Program-made: the position numbers and the translations under genes
In this document: positions 1 through 7,192 of the stretch, in pieces
How positions within the stretch are numbered: position 1 is the first letter of the stretch
Layout of the letters: each line of letters opens with the position of its first letter
Notes under the pieces: model-generated
Databases searched by the model: none
Told to the model about the DNA's origin: nothing
What the model saw: only the letters and a program-made list of their open reading frames with translations
DNA from: an archaeon
Lineage (GTDB): Archaea; Thermoproteota; Nitrososphaeria; Nitrososphaerales; UBA183
Length of the DNA stretch: 11,376 nt
Direction of reading: 5' to 3'
NCBI GenBank assembly: GCA_021788415.1
Contig: JAJYKR010000012.1
Span: 1-11,376, forward strand

Positions 1-120
1 CCTGATCCGCGACATGAGGATCCTGCTCTGCAAGGCGCGGGGGACGATATCCGGGGGGAAGCTGACCCCGCGGGCGAACTGGATGCCGTCGAGGACCAGC
101 TCCACTGTCACGCGGCTCAT
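1..120 (-). CDS. Partial unknown protein, N-terminal 40 residues
   Basis: An open frame runs from an ATG at 120-118 to the left edge without a stop. It gives 40 residues beginning MSRVTVELVLDG and ending LMSRIR. Third codon positions are almost all G or C, as in the confident genes of this window, and the peptide looks more protein-like than the opposite-strand reading of the same bases. Its ATG and the ATG of the divergent ATPase gene share the bases CATG (118-121), so the two genes are head to head with overlapping start codons. I do not recognise the family, and the missing C-terminal part would decide it. The main alternative is that these bases are a 5' extension of the plus-strand gene. 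Confidence 0.45.
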   Translation of the reverse strand, partial: MSRVTVELVLDGIQFARGVSFPPDIVPRALQSRILMSRIR

Positions 121-1231
121 GATAGAGGACCTGGCGGGGGCCGTCTCCCCGCTGGGAGTCAGGAACATCCGGCTCGGGACGGTCGACAGCGAGTCCTCCT
201 TCGGGATCCCGGCGGAGGCCCTCGACGGGAGGATAACGGTGATCACAGGGAGGAAGGAGTCGGGCAAGTCCCACCTGGCGAAGATACTCCTCAGGGGGCT
301 CCTGGCCAACGGAGCGTACGCCGTGGTCTTCGACCTGAACGACGAGTACGGCACGGTCGGGCAGCGGGGGGACGGGACCGACGCCGGGGATGCGAAGAAG
401 GTGAAGGTGATGAGGCCGGGCCGGGACCTGAAGTTCTCGCTCGCCTCCGTCGGGCTGAGGCCGATCTCGAACCTCCTTTCGCACTCCCTCGACATGCCCG
501 GGACGTCGCTCAGGGAGTTCGTGAAGATATGGGAGCAGCTGGACAGCAGGGACGAGCTGTCGCTCGCGTCCCTGGAGGCGGCCATCCAGCAGTGGAGGTG
601 CAACGAGTTCGTCCGGGACGCGCTCTTCGCCAGATACCACACCATAGCCTCCTGCGGGCTCTTCACGGACGCCGCCCACCAGCAGTTCGACCTCCAGGAC
701 TTCTTCTCCCTCAACCGGTCCGGGGGGGCCCTCGTCGTCTCCCTGAGCGGGGTCTCCCCGCTCAACAGGAAGATGGTGGTCGAGCTGATGCTGTCGAAGA
801 TGGTGGAGCTGCTCGAGCGCCGCAAGATACCTCCGGTCTTCCTGTTCGCAGAGGAGGCCCACCTGTACCTCCGCGACACCTACTGGGAGGACCTGATAAC
901 GAGGATGAGGCACTTCGGGGTCTTCACCGTCTTCGTGACGAACCAGCCGGACGCCATAGACCAGAAGATATACAGGCAGGTGGACAACATCTTCCTCTAC
1001 AACTTCAGCAACGACTCGGACCTCGCGCTCATCTCCCAGGCGTCCATGGCCGACGGGGACACGGTAAAGGCCATCGTGAGGACCCTCCCCCCTCGGATGT
1101 GCCTCCTGCTGGGCTACGCCGTAAGGAACCTCCCGGTAGTGGTGAGCGTGGACCCCATCGACTCCCCGGCGACAGGGCTGACGAGGCGTTTCTTCCAGGA
1201 ACCGCTGGAGCTCAGGCCTCAGGCGAGATGA
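119..1231 (+). CDS. HerA/DUF87-type P-loop ATPase, compact
   Basis: A 370-residue P-loop ATPase of the HerA/FtsK (DUF87) superfamily, probably a hexameric DNA-pumping motor. From the ATG at 119, the lead-in strand (IRLGTVDSESSFGI, about 17-30) precedes Walker A GRKESGKS (44-51). The segment VVFDLNDEYG (about 69-78) matches the acidic strand of HerA proteins. Walker B is VFLFAEEAH (240-248), followed by the sensor-like VFVTNQP (271-277) and LPPRMCLLLG (323-332), a HerA-like C-terminal strand. Full HerA is about 500 residues with an N-terminal HAS-barrel; here only about 43 residues precede Walker A, so the barrel appears absent. An upstream ATG at 14 would add 35 residues, but that stretch reads better as the opposite-strand gene. 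No NurA nuclease, the usual HerA partner, is visible. The gene ends 6 bases from the convergent pilin operon. The family is confident; the exact role is not. Confidence 0.85.
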   Translation: MIEDLAGAVSPLGVRNIRLGTVDSESSFGIPAEALDGRITVITGRKESGKSHLAKILLRGLLANGAYAVVFDLNDEYGTVGQRGDGTDAGDAKKVKVMRPGRDLKFSLASVGLRPISNLLSHSLDMPGTSLREFVKIWEQLDSRDELSLASLEAAIQQWRCNEFVRDALFARYHTIASCGLFTDAAHQQFDLQDFFSLNRSGGALVVSLSGVSPLNRKMVVELMLSKMVELLERRKIPPVFLFAEEAHLYLRDTYWEDLITRMRHFGVFTVFVTNQPDAIDQKIYRQVDNIFLYNFSNDSDLALISQASMADGDTVKAIVRTLPPRMCLLLGYAVRNLPVVVSVDPIDSPATGLTRRFFQEPLELRPQAR

Positions 1232-1237
1232 TCGCGC

Positions 1238-2182
1238 TCAGCCCACGGGCAGGACGACCATGTACGATCCTGCCCTAATGGACACCCCCCCGCAGTTGCC
1301 TACGCACGCGAAGTCGATCTCCAGTGTCCCTCCGGCGCCTGCGGTCCTCACCATCCCGAACATCCCTGGGGTCTGGAAGACAGGCGGCAGCACGCCGAAC
1401 GCGAGGGTCCCGGGGACGGCTACGGGGGTTCCGGCCGTGGTGACGCAGTTGGTGGGCTGGTTCCCTCCCCCCTCGGGGTAGGACATCGGGGAGCAGGCGA
1501 TGATCAGCGAGGCCCCCGGCGGGAGGGGGTGGACCTCGAAGTCGTAGCTCTCGGTCCCGAAGGAAGGCTCGATGGCAGTGAACGCGTAGAACTCGTAGGT
1601 GGTGTTGGCCGCCAGGGTCACCGCCAGCGTGGTCGAAGTGTAGACGCCCCTGCCTGACGTGACTACCGGCGAAGCCACCCAGGAGGAAAGGTACGTCCCT
1701 CCCTGGGGCTGCGGGGAGGAATAGGTGTACCAGAACGCGTTCCCCAACGTCGTGACGACCCCCACCGAGCTCCCTGGCGGGCGCCCGGAGACGATCTGGT
1801 CGAACTTCGAAATGCATGTGGCAGTTCCTGGGGCGCACACGCCAGACGGGACGAGCTGGGCCACCGGAAAGGTCCCTCCGCTTGGAATCGCGCCTGAGGC
1901 TGGAAGGGGGTAGACAGTGCCATTGGGGAACCTGAGCACGACGAACGCCACCTCGACGGTCGCAGGGCCGTCGTTGGCTGCAGGCAGCCCCGGGCCGGGG
2001 CTGAACGCGAGCGACTCAGCCCCCCGCATGGCGACCGCAGACTGGGCCTGCTGTGCCGCCTGCGACGCCTGGGCCTGCATCCCGGAGGCGTAGGCGAGGG
2101 AGCCCATGGCGAGCATGAAGACCACCACGAAGAAGACAGTCCCTATGATCGAAGCGACCCCCCTCCGGCTCTCTGTCCGCAA
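1238..2182 (-). CDS. Prepilin-like secreted protein, large subunit (pilin 4)
   Basis: A 314-residue protein with a class III (type IV prepilin-like) N-terminus: basic MRTESRRG, a likely cleavage after Gly8, then the hydrophobic segment VASIIGTVFFVVVFMLAMGS (9-28) that would form the filament core. A short Ala/Gln-rich helical stretch (34-50) follows, then a long Pro/Gly/Ser/Thr-rich extracellular region with several beta-like stretches. Six cysteines (116, 123, 230, 246, 293, 297) fall in close pairs and suggest disulfides outside the cell. The start is TTG at 2182, backed by a strong Shine-Dalgarno site overlapping the stop of the preceding pilin gene. It is the last and by far the largest of four pilin-like genes, so it may be a tip or adhesive subunit; that role is inference from size and position only. 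Confidence 0.75.
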   Translation of the reverse strand: MRTESRRGVASIIGTVFFVVVFMLAMGSLAYASGMQAQASQAAQQAQSAVAMRGAESLAFSPGPGLPAANDGPATVEVAFVVLRFPNGTVYPLPASGAIPSGGTFPVAQLVPSGVCAPGTATCISKFDQIVSGRPPGSSVGVVTTLGNAFWYTYSSPQPQGGTYLSSWVASPVVTSGRGVYTSTTLAVTLAANTTYEFYAFTAIEPSFGTESYDFEVHPLPPGASLIIACSPMSYPEGGGNQPTNCVTTAGTPVAVPGTLAFGVLPPVFQTPGMFGMVRTAGAGGTLEIDFACVGNCGGVSIRAGSYMVVLPVG

Positions 2183-2186
2183 CGGC

Positions 2187-2194
2187 TCCCTCCT
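2187..2194 (-). promoter_or_regulatory. Ribosome binding site for pilin 4 (TTG start)
   Basis: The minus strand reads AGGAGGGA, four bases before the TTG at 2182-2180. The first two bases belong to the TAG stop of the upstream pilin gene (2195-2193). This site decides the TTG start and suggests coupled translation. Confidence 0.75.
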
Positions 2195-2693
2195 ATCCGG
2201 GGGAGACCCCCACGTCTGTGCTCTGCTGCGCCCCGGCGTCCGTGGTGACCGCGACGCGGACGCTCGAGCCGACAGCGAAAGGGCTCCCCTCGACCGTCAG
2301 CACGACCAGGACTCCTCTCCCAGGTTCCGGCCCGGAGCCGAGGACCACCGAAGCCGGGTCGGTCGCCATCGCAGGGCACGTCGAGGCGAGCTCCGTGCCT
2401 CCCAAGGGGTCGTAGAGCGCGTAGCAGTAGGTCGACGAGGCAGGGACCCCTCCTGTGCTCAGGACCGTGCGTCCGAGCGCCTTGTCACCGGTGTTGTAGA
2501 TCGCCACGCTTTCGACAGCGAAGTACCTCCCCTGGTGGACCGTCGCGTCCAGCAGGGACAGGGCGGGCCCGTCTGACGAGGACGCAGCGTTCAGGCCCGC
2601 CCCGAGCACCACCCCCGACCCGGCTACGGCCAGCCCGATCAGGACGAAGACCTCGAGGTAGGTCGAGACCCCTCTCCTGTTCCTAGGTGCCAA
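2193..2693 (-). CDS. Prepilin-like protein (pilin 3)
   Basis: A 166-residue protein with a class III signal sequence: MAPRNRRG, a likely cleavage after Gly8, then VSTYLEVFVLIGLAVAGSGV, with a Glu at mature position +6 inside the start of the hydrophobic core, as in type IV pilins. The remainder is a small secreted beta-rich domain with two cysteines (90 and 106) that could pair. The start is TTG at 2693; a moderate Shine-Dalgarno lies at 2699-2705. The start overlaps the last 11 bases of the upstream pilin gene, and the stop lies within the ribosome binding site of the next one, so the genes are translationally coupled. Probable role: a structural or minor pilin assembled by the FlaI/FlaJ-like motor encoded just upstream. 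Class is confident from the N-terminus; the specific subunit type is unknown. Confidence 0.75.
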   Translation of the reverse strand: MAPRNRRGVSTYLEVFVLIGLAVAGSGVVLGAGLNAASSSDGPALSLLDATVHQGRYFAVESVAIYNTGDKALGRTVLSTGGVPASSTYCYALYDPLGGTELASTCPAMATDPASVVLGSGPEPGRGVLVVLTVEGSPFAVGSSVRVAVTTDAGAQQSTDVGVSPG

Positions 2694-3159
2694 CCTGGAC
2701 CTCTTCCCCCCTCGTGTCGATCGCCGCGACTGTGAGCCCTGAAGCGTGCGCGCAGGTCCCTAGCACTACGGTGTAGTATGCCATGGCGCCCGGACTGGCG
2801 GTGGGGAATCCGCCCGAGTAGAGCGTGGAGTTGACCCAAATCTCGGCCGGGGCGAACCCTTCGGTCCCGTAGTCGAACAGCGCCACCGTCAGCGAAGTCC
2901 CTTCGTCGACCCCGCGATATGGAGGGCACGCCCCAGACGGAGCGACGACAGCGTAGACCAGGCTCAGCCGGACCCCGGACCCTTCCTCCTGGAGGGTCGA
3001 CCCCAGGGACGCGGACGCGTTCGCCTGGGCCGCGCTCCCCAGGGCTGCTGCGACTACGATCCCGCCAAGGGTGAGGGTGACCCCGATCATCAGCATGGAC
3101 GCATAGAGCTCGCTGACTCCCGCCCTCGTTGCCGGGCCGGAAAAGGGGGGAGGGGCCAT
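2683..3159 (-). CDS. Prepilin-like protein (pilin 2)
   Basis: A 158-residue protein starting at the ATG at 3159-3157; a longer open frame upstream reads across the preceding gene and is not real. The N-terminus is MAPPPFSGPATRAG, then VSELYASMLMIGVTLTLGGI. A basic-Ala-Gly cleavage site (after Gly14), a Glu at +3 and a long hydrophobic helix are typical of archaeal type IV prepilins. The Pro-rich pre-sequence is somewhat longer than in its neighbours. The secreted part has two cysteines (78 and 136). The Shine-Dalgarno GGAGGG overlaps the TAG of the preceding pilin gene, 11 bases upstream, and the 3' end overlaps the next pilin start by 11 bases. Likely a filament subunit; which filament type is unknown. 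Confidence 0.75.
   Translation of the reverse strand: MAPPPFSGPATRAGVSELYASMLMIGVTLTLGGIVVAAALGSAAQANASASLGSTLQEEGSGVRLSLVYAVVAPSGACPPYRGVDEGTSLTVALFDYGTEGFAPAEIWVNSTLYSGGFPTASPGAMAYYTVVLGTCAHASGLTVAAIDTRGEEVQVGT
2699..2705 (-). promoter_or_regulatory. Ribosome binding site for pilin 3 (TTG start)
   Basis: The minus strand reads AAGAGGT, five bases before the TTG at 2693-2691. It is weaker than the neighbouring sites but correctly spaced, and it lies inside the 3' end of the upstream pilin gene. Confidence 0.5.
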
Positions 3160-3165
3160 TGGTGG

Positions 3166-3171
3166 CCCTCC
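3166..3171 (-). promoter_or_regulatory. Ribosome binding site for pilin 2
   Basis: The minus strand reads GGAGGG, six bases before the ATG at 3159-3157. The first G is the last base of the TAG stop of pilin 1. It fixes the start at 3159 against the much longer upstream open frame. Confidence 0.75.
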
Positions 3172-3716
3172 TACTGCGAGACCACGGTGATCTGGGTCGA
3201 GGCCGAGCCGAACAGGACGTTCATAGTCACAGGAGTCCCGGCCGACCAGAAGGTCCCCGAGGTCTCTGCGATCGCGCCGTTGATGACCACAGAAGCCTCC
3301 GCGCCTGGCGCGAGGGTCCCCGTGAGCGTCAGCGTCAGCGGCGCCCCTGCTGGCCCCAGCGCCCAGACCATCCCGCTCCCGCCAGAGACGAGGCTGCAGG
3401 TAGCAGAGCTGCAAGAGGGGAGGGCGGTCCCCGAGTTCGTGCCTGCGAAGGCCACCTGGCAGGTGGATGCGGTGCAGGAGATGGTGCTCCCGCCGTTGTT
3501 CTTGATCGAGACAGTGACAGCCGCCGGAGCGGCGCTGGCGGAGGCGCCCGCCTTCAGGGAGGCGCCCACCACTGCGACGCTCGAGTTGGCGGTCGCGCTG
3601 TTGACCAGGCTGTACACCGAGGCGCTCACCACGCCGCCGACTCCTAGGACTGCCGCTATGATGATAAAGAGGTCCATGCTCTGAGAAATGGCTGTGCGAC
3701 GTCTGCTGATTTTCAT
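3171..3716 (-). CDS. Prepilin-like protein, first of the pilin cassette (pilin 1)
   Basis: A 181-residue protein with a class III-type N-terminus: basic MKISRRRTA, then ISQSMD and the hydrophobic helix LFIIIAAVLGVGGVVSASV. The likely cleavage is after Ala9 in front of ISQSMD. The secreted part is low-complexity Ala/Ser/Thr/Gly-rich beta sequence, as in abundant archaeal pilins and archaellins. Four cysteines form two identical C-x4-C units (81/86 and 102/107). The ATG at 3716 is 22 bases from a TTAAAAG box, so the message is probably leaderless. It is the promoter-proximal gene of the four-pilin unit and may be the major subunit (inference from position). The stop overlaps the ribosome binding site of pilin 2. 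Confidence 0.8.
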   Translation of the reverse strand: MKISRRRTAISQSMDLFIIIAAVLGVGGVVSASVYSLVNSATANSSVAVVGASLKAGASASAAPAAVTVSIKNNGGSTISCTASTCQVAFAGTNSGTALPSCSSATCSLVSGGSGMVWALGPAGAPLTLTLTGTLAPGAEASVVINGAIAETSGTFWSAGTPVTMNVLFGSASTQITVVSQ

Positions 3717-3737
3717 CGAGCGACCACGGGCTCCGGA

Positions 3738-3744
3738 CTTTTAA
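3738..3744 (-). promoter_or_regulatory. TATA-like box of the pilin operon
   Basis: The minus strand reads TTAAAAG, its last base 22 bases upstream of the A of the ATG at 3716. The spacing fits an archaeal TATA box driving a leaderless transcript. The surrounding 51-base gap (3717-3767) between pilin 1 and the platform gene holds nothing else. The same box at the same distance precedes the FlaI-like gene. Confidence 0.65.
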
Positions 3745-3767
3745 CCCCCAACCAAACCGGCGCCAAC

Positions 3768-5429
3768 CTACAGTAGCTGGGCGAGCGAATGTGAGCTCAG
3801 CGCTGCCATCGCCACCACGGCCGACACCGCCAGGGCCACGTTCAGGGACGCCCTCAGCGTGTTCCTCACTGTCAGGTCAGTTATCTTCGCTCCGATCAGT
3901 CCCAGGGAAGCCGCGGACACGACGATGAGCAGGTCCGAGACCTGGGACATCCCGGGGGATATGGTGCCCAGCTGGACCCCGCTGACGCGGAGGGCGGAGA
4001 AGCCGGGCGCGACCCTGCTGCTGAACGAGGAAAGCACCCCCTCCACGAATGTGACTCCGAAGGCGAGGAGGACCGGGGAGATGTACGACAGGATGAGGTA
4101 TGGCTTCATCTCGGCGTCCGCGTTCTTCCTCATCCCGGTCAGCTTCTCGGCGAAGCTCGAGACCTGATACAATGTGTCGACCGTCCCGCCCCCGGACCTG
4201 TTCATCTGACCAAGGAGCAGGAACGTGAGCCTCCCCATCCTGCTCCTGCACTCCACCTTCACCTCGTCCAGGGGGACGCCGGCCCTCAGCTGGGCAGCGA
4301 CCCTCGAAAGGACCCTGGAGAAGGGACCGCTGTGGGTCCCGCTCGACTCGATGGCGGCCACGGCCTTTGCCAGGTCGTACTCCTGCCTCCTGTACTCGAG
4401 GAGGTCCTTCAGGAACCGCGTCAGGCCCTCGTCGATCGCCCTGGTCTCGGAGAGCTGCCCCCTCACAGAGAGGCCATACGCAACGAAGAATACGAACAGG
4501 GCGGCGGCGACCCCGACCCACGCCTGCGAAGTGGCGAGCCCCAGGGGCACCCCCAGCAGAGCGAGAGCGGCTGCGGTCAGTGCCTTCCCTTGTATCGGCT
4601 CTTCGCCCATCGGCTGCATCCTCCCGGCCATGTAGACCAGCCCCACTGTGAACGTTGGCACCCCGAGCCCTGTGAAGGCCAATAGGCCGACCATCGAAAA
4701 ACCTGGAGAGAAGACCCCCACGACCATCAGGAGGAGGGGGACGACCCCGAAGACTGTGATCATCATGCTGCCCACGATTCCCACCCTCGCGACGTATCTC
4801 CCCCAGCTTTCCTCCAGCTCCCTCAGGAGGGAACCTGACTCTCCGACCAGGTAGACTGGGACGTCCCCGCCGCTCCTGGCCTTGCTCGTGTATCCAAGCA
4901 GGAATTCGCTGAAACGCCTCGACGGGTGTGTGGCCGCCATCCTCTCGAACGCGTCGTTGGCGTTCATCCCGAGCGTCTCGACATCCCTCTTCACCATCAG
5001 CGCCTCCCTCCCCAGGGCCTCGAAGACGTTGCTTCGGGCGAGGTCTCTGAATATGAAGTATAGTGGGACGCCGGCGCTCCCCAGCACGCCTACGAAGACC
5101 GAGAAGAAGGGGAGCTCCGCCTCGACCCCCTCCTTCCGTCGGGCCACCATGTCCCTGAGCTTCAGCTCCGGTGCAAGGACGAAAGCGAGCGGCAGCAGCG
5201 CAAGGAGCAGGGCCCACTTCGACAGCAGGAGGCCCGCTGCCCCGGCCGCGGGGAGAGACACAGCCGCACAGATCAGGGCGCCCCTGACAGTTGAGGACGC
5301 GATCGCCAGCGGGTTCCCCACCTTTCCGGAGCGCTTCAGGAGGTCCGCGATCCGGGGGGAGCGAGATCTCGCCAGCTTCGACACCGCCTTCCCGAGAAGC
5401 GGGCCCCGCCTCGCTACTCCTTCCCCCAA
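3768..5429 (-). CDS. FlaJ/UpsF/TadC-like pilus assembly platform membrane protein
   Basis: A 553-residue polytopic membrane protein of the T2SS-F/TadC/FlaJ family, the inner-membrane platform that works with the FlaI-like ATPase to insert pilins into the filament. Residues are counted from TTG 5429. Hydrophobic segments lie near 49-86, 217-239, 243-268, 283-320, 444-468, 497-514 and 527-544. Two cytoplasmic T2SS-F domains follow one another: about 100-215 (VEAELPFF through GGDVPVYL) and about 332-423 (RAIDEGLTRF through MNRSGGGTVDT). The open frame extends much further upstream, but only as a shadow of the ATPase gene. TTG at 5429, with GGAG five bases upstream, is chosen; it overlaps the ATPase gene by 16 bases. 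A GTG at 5384 is the alternative. Two tandem T2SS-F domains resemble archaeal FlaJ and UpsF rather than single-domain TadC. Confidence 0.85.
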   Translation of the reverse strand: MGEGVARRGPLLGKAVSKLARSRSPRIADLLKRSGKVGNPLAIASSTVRGALICAAVSLPAAGAAGLLLSKWALLLALLPLAFVLAPELKLRDMVARRKEGVEAELPFFSVFVGVLGSAGVPLYFIFRDLARSNVFEALGREALMVKRDVETLGMNANDAFERMAATHPSRRFSEFLLGYTSKARSGGDVPVYLVGESGSLLRELEESWGRYVARVGIVGSMMITVFGVVPLLLMVVGVFSPGFSMVGLLAFTGLGVPTFTVGLVYMAGRMQPMGEEPIQGKALTAAALALLGVPLGLATSQAWVGVAAALFVFFVAYGLSVRGQLSETRAIDEGLTRFLKDLLEYRRQEYDLAKAVAAIESSGTHSGPFSRVLSRVAAQLRAGVPLDEVKVECRSRMGRLTFLLLGQMNRSGGGTVDTLYQVSSFAEKLTGMRKNADAEMKPYLILSYISPVLLAFGVTFVEGVLSSFSSRVAPGFSALRVSGVQLGTISPGMSQVSDLLIVVSAASLGLIGAKITDLTVRNTLRASLNVALAVSAVVAMAALSSHSLAQLL

Positions 5430-7099
5430 CCCTTCTCCGCCCCCCTCCTCACCTCCTCGCAGGAGAACTCCCTGACCATCCTGGAGAGGGCGCGGGGGGA
5501 GAGGTCCCCTTCGGCGATCCTGTTGGATATCCGCGCCGCCCTGACCGCCAGGCTCCCCTGCACCGCGGCCGGGGACCACCCGAAGCTCTCCGCGATCTCG
5601 TTCAGTCTGAAAGACCTGTCGAGGACCTCGGCCGGAGTCGTGGGGCCGAACGAGTCGGAGGCTGGGTCGTAGCGGAAGACGTTGGCGATCTCGTGGCCGT
5701 CTGCGCCCTGCGGCCTGACCTCGTCGACGCTTACGACCCTCCGAACGACCCTCCCGTCCTGCAGGACGACCTTCCTCATCGTCGCGATCGCGGTGATGTC
5801 GCGGACGTGCCCACCCGAGAACCGCATCGGAGGGGTGGTCAGCCTCTGGACGCACCTCTCCGCGTTCTCTGCGTGGACTGTCGTCATCGTGGAGAACCCA
5901 AGGGTGATAGCTGCGGCGACAGTCTCAGACTCCTCCCCTCTCATCTCCCCTAAGCTGAGGACTGTCGGGGAGAACCTCAGAGACAGCTTCAGGAGCTCAG
6001 CGAGGCCGTATTCGTACCTGGCTGCGGAAGGCGAGAGCCCTGCCCTGTGCGACCTCGTCTTGAGCCTCTGCCAGTGGAGGTGGTCGGGGAGGTTGATCTC
6101 GAGGACGTCTTCGGCGGTGACTATCTTGCACCTAGGGTTCGCCATCGCCAGGATGGCGTTCATCAGGGTTGTCTTCCCCGAGTTCGTTTCTCCCGCGATG
6201 AGGACGTTGGCGGTCCTTTCGAGGAGGAGCCAGAAGTAGGCGGCCATCAGGACCGACAGGGTTTTGTGGGAGTGGACCTCCTCGTAGGGCGCAGCCGGCT
6301 CGGGGATGGGCTGGAGGCCGAGGGCTGGCCACCGGGCGTGCTCAGGGGATGCGAGCTGGGCCAGAGTGATCGGGGTCGCCTTCTGCTTCCTTATCGCGTA
6401 GGTCGAGCCTGGCCTGGAGATCTCGTCTCCGAGCGTGGCCGTCACCCTCCGGTCCGAGGGCCCGTGCAGGGTGACTTCGAGCGACGGCTGCGCGAGCGAG
6501 ATGGTGGTCCCCCCGAGCTGCGCCAGCCTCCTGACGAACGCCTGCAGCCTTTCCTCTGAGCTGTAGACGACGTCCGTCTCCATAAACATGTAGTGGCTGA
6601 ACTCCCTGTGGAGGACCCGCACGGGCCTGTCGAACCGGCACAGGGAGACCTCCTCCAGGTTGTCGTCGTTCATCAGGGGGTCGATCTCCCAGAATCCTGC
6701 GAACTCCCTCATCAGGTAGTAGAGCAGCTTCTCGTGGGAACCTTCCACCACCGAAGAGATGCCGAGCCCTTCGGCCGACTTCGTCACGTAGTCTGACACC
6801 ACCTCCCTCGGCCCCCCGGCCTCGTCGACAGGGATCGAGTCGAGCAGGTTCGCCCGGAGGAGCTCGAGCGCATGCTCTTCTTCGGAGCTGAGCGCGGGAA
6901 GGCGGACGAGATACTTGCCCATGCCGTCCTCCTCGACGATGAAGACCTGGGCCGAGGAGTCAGGGCCTCCTCTTTCGGGGACCCTGTAGGTGTCGAGGAC
7001 TCCAGCTATCACGTCCGGAGGAGGGACCGGAGGCGGAGGCACGAGCCCCTCCCTGGCCTGGGGCTCGGGCTTCCGGAAGAGGTACCAGGCCTTCGACAT
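5414..7099 (-). CDS. FlaI/UpsE/GspE-type pilus assembly ATPase
   Basis: A 561-residue cytoplasmic motor ATPase of the type II/IV secretion family, powering pilin assembly together with the adjacent membrane platform. A Pro-rich, poorly conserved N-terminal part (1-40) is followed by the N-terminal domain (about 60-240, with IDPLMNDDNLEEV at 139-151). The RecA-like domain has Walker A GETNSGKT (303-310), an acidic Asp-box-like TAEDVLEI (328-335), Walker B TVLSLGEMRGEE (379-390) and the His box TTVHAEN (406-412). The C-terminal extension (about 490-545) looks like a helix-turn-helix-like segment (RLNEIAESFGWSP), as seen in some archaeal homologues. The ATG at 7099 lies 22 bases from a TATA-like box, so the message is probably leaderless. 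It overlaps the platform gene, fixing the pair as one operon. The nearest named relatives are FlaI/ArlI and UpsE; the sequence does not tell which filament this is. Confidence 0.92.
   Translation of the reverse strand: MSKAWYLFRKPEPQAREGLVPPPPVPPPDVIAGVLDTYRVPERGGPDSSAQVFIVEEDGMGKYLVRLPALSSEEEHALELLRANLLDSIPVDEAGGPREVVSDYVTKSAEGLGISSVVEGSHEKLLYYLMREFAGFWEIDPLMNDDNLEEVSLCRFDRPVRVLHREFSHYMFMETDVVYSSEERLQAFVRRLAQLGGTTISLAQPSLEVTLHGPSDRRVTATLGDEISRPGSTYAIRKQKATPITLAQLASPEHARWPALGLQPIPEPAAPYEEVHSHKTLSVLMAAYFWLLLERTANVLIAGETNSGKTTLMNAILAMANPRCKIVTAEDVLEINLPDHLHWQRLKTRSHRAGLSPSAARYEYGLAELLKLSLRFSPTVLSLGEMRGEESETVAAAITLGFSTMTTVHAENAERCVQRLTTPPMRFSGGHVRDITAIATMRKVVLQDGRVVRRVVSVDEVRPQGADGHEIANVFRYDPASDSFGPTTPAEVLDRSFRLNEIAESFGWSPAAVQGSLAVRAARISNRIAEGDLSPRALSRMVREFSCEEVRRGAEKGWGKE
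5435..5438 (-). promoter_or_regulatory. Probable ribosome binding site for the platform gene (TTG start)
   Basis: The minus strand reads GCGGAGAAGGG directly before TTG 5429-5427; GGAG is spaced five bases. Additional GGAGG sequence lies further upstream inside the ATPase gene. It supports the TTG over the GTG at 5384, whose GGAAGG is only two bases away. Confidence 0.45.
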
Positions 7100-7120
7100 C
7101 GGGAGTAGACCTGTCCTCCC

Positions 7121-7127
7121 CTTTTAA
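7121..7127 (-). promoter_or_regulatory. TATA-like box of the FlaI/FlaJ-type motor operon
   Basis: The minus strand reads TTAAAAG, its last base 22 bases upstream of the A of the ATG at 7099, so transcription would start at or next to the start codon. It lies in the 93-base divergent spacer (7100-7192) shared with the adenosine-specific kinase gene. Confidence 0.65.
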
Positions 7128-7156
7128 CTCGCCCTGGGCCTGCATGGCAGCGAAGC

Positions 7157-7166
7157 AAAAGGATTT
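7157..7166 (+). promoter_or_regulatory. Possible TATA-like element of the adenosine-specific kinase gene
   Basis: AAAAGGATTT is the only A/T-rich stretch on the proper side of the divergent spacer, centred about 32 bases before the ATG at 7193. This would give a very short leader. It is weaker and less well spaced than the minus-strand box. Confidence 0.35.
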
Positions 7167-7192
7167 GACTGCGCCCCGACGTCTCCGGGCCG

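Noticed and set aside
14..118. ATPase gene start at ATG 14, adding 35 residues
   Set aside because: The added peptide does not resemble the family N-terminus, and the opposite strand reads as a more protein-like gene there; the ATG at 119 gives the expected lead-in to Walker A.
529..1278. 249-codon plus-strand frame inside the ATPase gene
   Set aside because: A shadow frame with biased Arg/Gly/Pro content, while the other frame has intact Walker motifs.
3877..5217. 446-codon open frame on the minus strand within the platform gene
   Set aside because: It is a shifted-frame shadow rich in Arg, Gly and Pro, without domains; the overlapping frame has a clear membrane-protein sequence.
5430..5855. 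N-terminal extension of the platform protein beyond TTG 5429
   Set aside because: The 142 extra residues are Arg/Gly/Pro-rich shadow sequence of the FlaI-like gene in another frame.
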